A DNA stretch of 32,720 nucleotides from Byssochlamys sp. IMV 00236 (lineage: Eukaryota; Ascomycota; Eurotiomycetes; Eurotiales; Thermoascaceae). Both the position numbers and the translations under genes were made by a program. The notes beneath the pieces were generated by a model. The model worked only from the letters and a program-made list of their open reading frames with translations. It ran no database searches and was not told where the DNA came from. Every line of letters starts with the position of its first letter. Within the stretch, counting starts at the first letter, position 1. This document shows positions 32,239-32,720 of this stretch, in pieces. Location: positions 1 through 32,720 of the forward strand of contig MSJH02000526.1 of the NCBI GenBank assembly GCA_001931875.2. Reading direction: 5' to 3'.

Positions 32239-32658
32239 TCAAATAGCTGAATGTGTTGAAGAACAAGCAGCTTCAGGAAAAAGATCTTTTATCCTTTCAT
32301 TAAAATGACGTTGAGTTGCAGCTCTTATGTCTCTTCTACCATAGCCTTCACGTAACTTTTGCAATATAGCTTCCTTTGTATTATTGGATAAAGGCAAAAA
32401 AGGGATATCATCAAGGCTTCCGATAAGATGATTATGCTTATTATGAAGCTTAATGGTGTCCTGATTAGGTGTTACGAAATAGCAGGTGACAGTAGCATAA
32501 CATCTGCAATTGATCTTCTTGCTTGGTTTCTGAATTGGCCGGTTTTGAGATGGTTCGTCTTCTGTTTGTACACCAATACGACTCTTATAGACTTCAGATC
32601 TATGGCATATGTACTTAATTTTCCAAATGATGCTTCCTCTTGTTACGCGTTTTGGCAT
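32239..32658 (-). mobile_element. MULE transposase remnant C: N-terminal zinc domain only
   Basis: Third fragment of the same MULE family. It reads SIIWKIKYICHRSEVYKS, NCRCYATVT, LHNKHNH, and FLPLSNNTKEAILQKLREGY. The last stretch parallels LPLSVNVKEAILQRLQEGY of remnant B, and the Cys/His pattern fits the FAR1/WRKY-like N-terminal zinc domain of MULE transposases. The frame ends at 32239 without any catalytic core or SWIM finger. It lies 181 bp upstream of the start of the neighbouring gene. The true 5' end may be outside the window; an in-frame stop at 32677-32679 precedes the ATG. It could instead be the first exon of a domesticated gene, but no continuation was seen. Confidence 0.72.
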
Positions 32659-32720
32659 AGAGTTGACCTTCTTCGTTTAAAGTAGACATATCACCATTCG
32701 TCTTGTTCTTATAAATCCAA

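Overview
The window is nuclear DNA of a filamentous fungus, most likely an early-diverging Mucoromycota species (Mucorales type). It is AT-rich and has densely packed genes with many very short introns (mostly 45-83 nt). These introns have GTAAGT-like donors, CTAAC/CTGAC-like branch sites and TAG acceptors. Family assignments come from my own conceptual translation and splicing; no database was searched.

Layout, left to right: the first exons of a flavin monooxygenase (minus, cut by the window edge); a TauD/TfdA 2-oxoglutarate dioxygenase (minus) divergent from a MUP1-like amino-acid permease (plus); an RS-rich protein convergent with the permease (minus); ribosomal protein L26 (minus) divergent from the histone chaperone ASF1 (plus); a coiled-coil protein (minus); thiamine thiazole synthase THI4 (minus); a bifunctional PFK-2/FBPase-2 (plus); a 3-kb gene-poor stretch; a bHLH factor (plus) convergent with an acidic protein carrying a PIP-box-like motif (minus); a transposon island at about 20.2-23.2 kb; mitochondrial ribosomal protein L16 (plus) convergent with a polyQ Zn2Cys6 regulator (minus); an FSH-family serine hydrolase (minus); a degraded stretch; a His-rich type II membrane protein (plus); a small coiled-coil protein (minus); and a third MULE transposon fragment at the right edge.

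The most notable region is the island. On the minus strand at 20245-21227 lies a previously unlabelled remnant of a eukaryotic TnpB/Fanzor-type protein: an N-terminal helical part and the C-terminal zinc-ribbon plus RuvC-III part (WQRDVNAA), joined with the central RuvC-I/II region missing. Beside it are two Mutator-like (MULE) transposase remnants facing each other: a plus-strand copy reduced to its N-terminus and SWIM zinc finger, and a minus-strand copy with the N-terminus and first two catalytic Asp residues. They abut near 22190. The right-edge copy shares their N-terminal motif.

The host genes are mostly housekeeping (ribosome, chromatin assembly, glycolytic control, thiamine synthesis) with sulfur/amino-acid uptake and carbon-source regulators. 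The 5' FMO, TauD dioxygenase and MUP1-like permease may form a neighbourhood related to sulfur or amino-acid use, but that is inference.
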